Shown: positions 5,800 through 5,815 of the stretch, piece after piece
How the letters are laid out: each line of letters begins with the position of its first letter
Numbering within the stretch: position 1 is the stretch's first letter
Origin: Clostridiales bacterium
GTDB taxonomy: Bacteria > Bacillota > Clostridia > Saccharofermentanales > Saccharofermentanaceae
DNA: 5,815 bases
Direction of reading: 5' to 3'
NCBI GenBank assembly: GCA_003543635.1
Contig: DNAE01000183.1
Span: 4,453 to 10,267, forward strand
Position numbers and translations under genes: made by a program
Notes under the pieces: generated by a model
What the model saw: only the letters and a program-made list of their open reading frames with translations
Databases searched by the model: none
Told to the model about the DNA's origin: nothing

Positions 5800-5815
5800 G
5801 CTTCATGCTTGCCAG
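5792..5815 (+). repeat. 24-nt direct repeat, copy 2 (at window end)
   Basis: Second copy of the 5724-5747 sequence with one mismatch. The window ends exactly at its last matching base, so the repeat may extend further, and more copies may follow. Confidence 0.8.

Noticed and set aside
5737..5815. Small open frame beginning at ATG 5737 in the repeat tail (MLASRQETCPGFGPYEGP...)
   Set aside because: No ribosome site (pyrimidine-rich upstream, directly after a terminator), and it sits in repeats whose 68-nt period is not a multiple of 3, so coding is unlikely.
5669..5815. A CRISPR array suggested by the 24-nt repeats
   Set aside because: Only two copies, a 44-nt structured interval and hairpins with terminator form; no cas gene in the window.

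Overview
The window looks like a chromosomal segment of a Clostridia-type Firmicute, most plausibly Lachnospiraceae or a close relative. This rests on TrpB/TrpA wording typical of that group as I remember it, strong GGAGGG-type Shine-Dalgarno sites, frequent AGG (Arg) and ATA (Ile) codons at intermediate GC, and a long AAAAGGAGC...GCTCCTTTT terminator. The genus cannot be fixed from the sequence alone.

Layout from left to right. (1) The end of a tryptophan operon on the + strand: the C-terminal two thirds of trpB, overlapped by 8 nt by complete trpA. (2) A six-helix membrane protein of unknown function on the - strand, whose stop codon directly abuts the trpA stop (TGA|TCA, no spacer). (3) A 64-nt divergent promoter region shared by that gene and a 97-aa zinc-ribbon protein on the + strand. 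(4) A tight three-gene operon on the - strand, transcribed in the order Sel1-repeat protein, J-domain-like protein with helical flanks, stand-alone HIRAN-domain protein. Gene spacings are 0 and 1 nt, and the last stop overlaps the zinc-ribbon stop by 4 nt. (5) A 166-nt AT-rich divergent intergenic region. (6) A CPBP-family (CAAX protease/bacteriocin-processing) intramembrane metalloprotease homologue on the + strand. (7) A terminator hairpin followed by a structured, repeat-containing non-coding tail that runs off the window.

How the genes work together: TrpB and TrpA form tryptophan synthase, the last two steps of tryptophan biosynthesis. The Sel1/J-like/HIRAN trio has the architecture of one functional unit: a scaffold, a candidate Hsp70 (DnaK) co-chaperone and a candidate DNA-binding module. 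Its joint role is unknown, and it is the best candidate here for an undescribed system. The zinc-ribbon protein faces it tail-to-tail and may or may not be related. The CPBP protein appears to be a separate transcription unit.

The most notable sequence-level oddities are: Glu instead of Asp at the second catalytic position of TrpA; a likely leaderless start for the zinc-ribbon gene; a J-domain-like core without a recognisable helix I; and a 24-nt direct repeat with a 68-nt period, with nested hairpins, after the CPBP gene.
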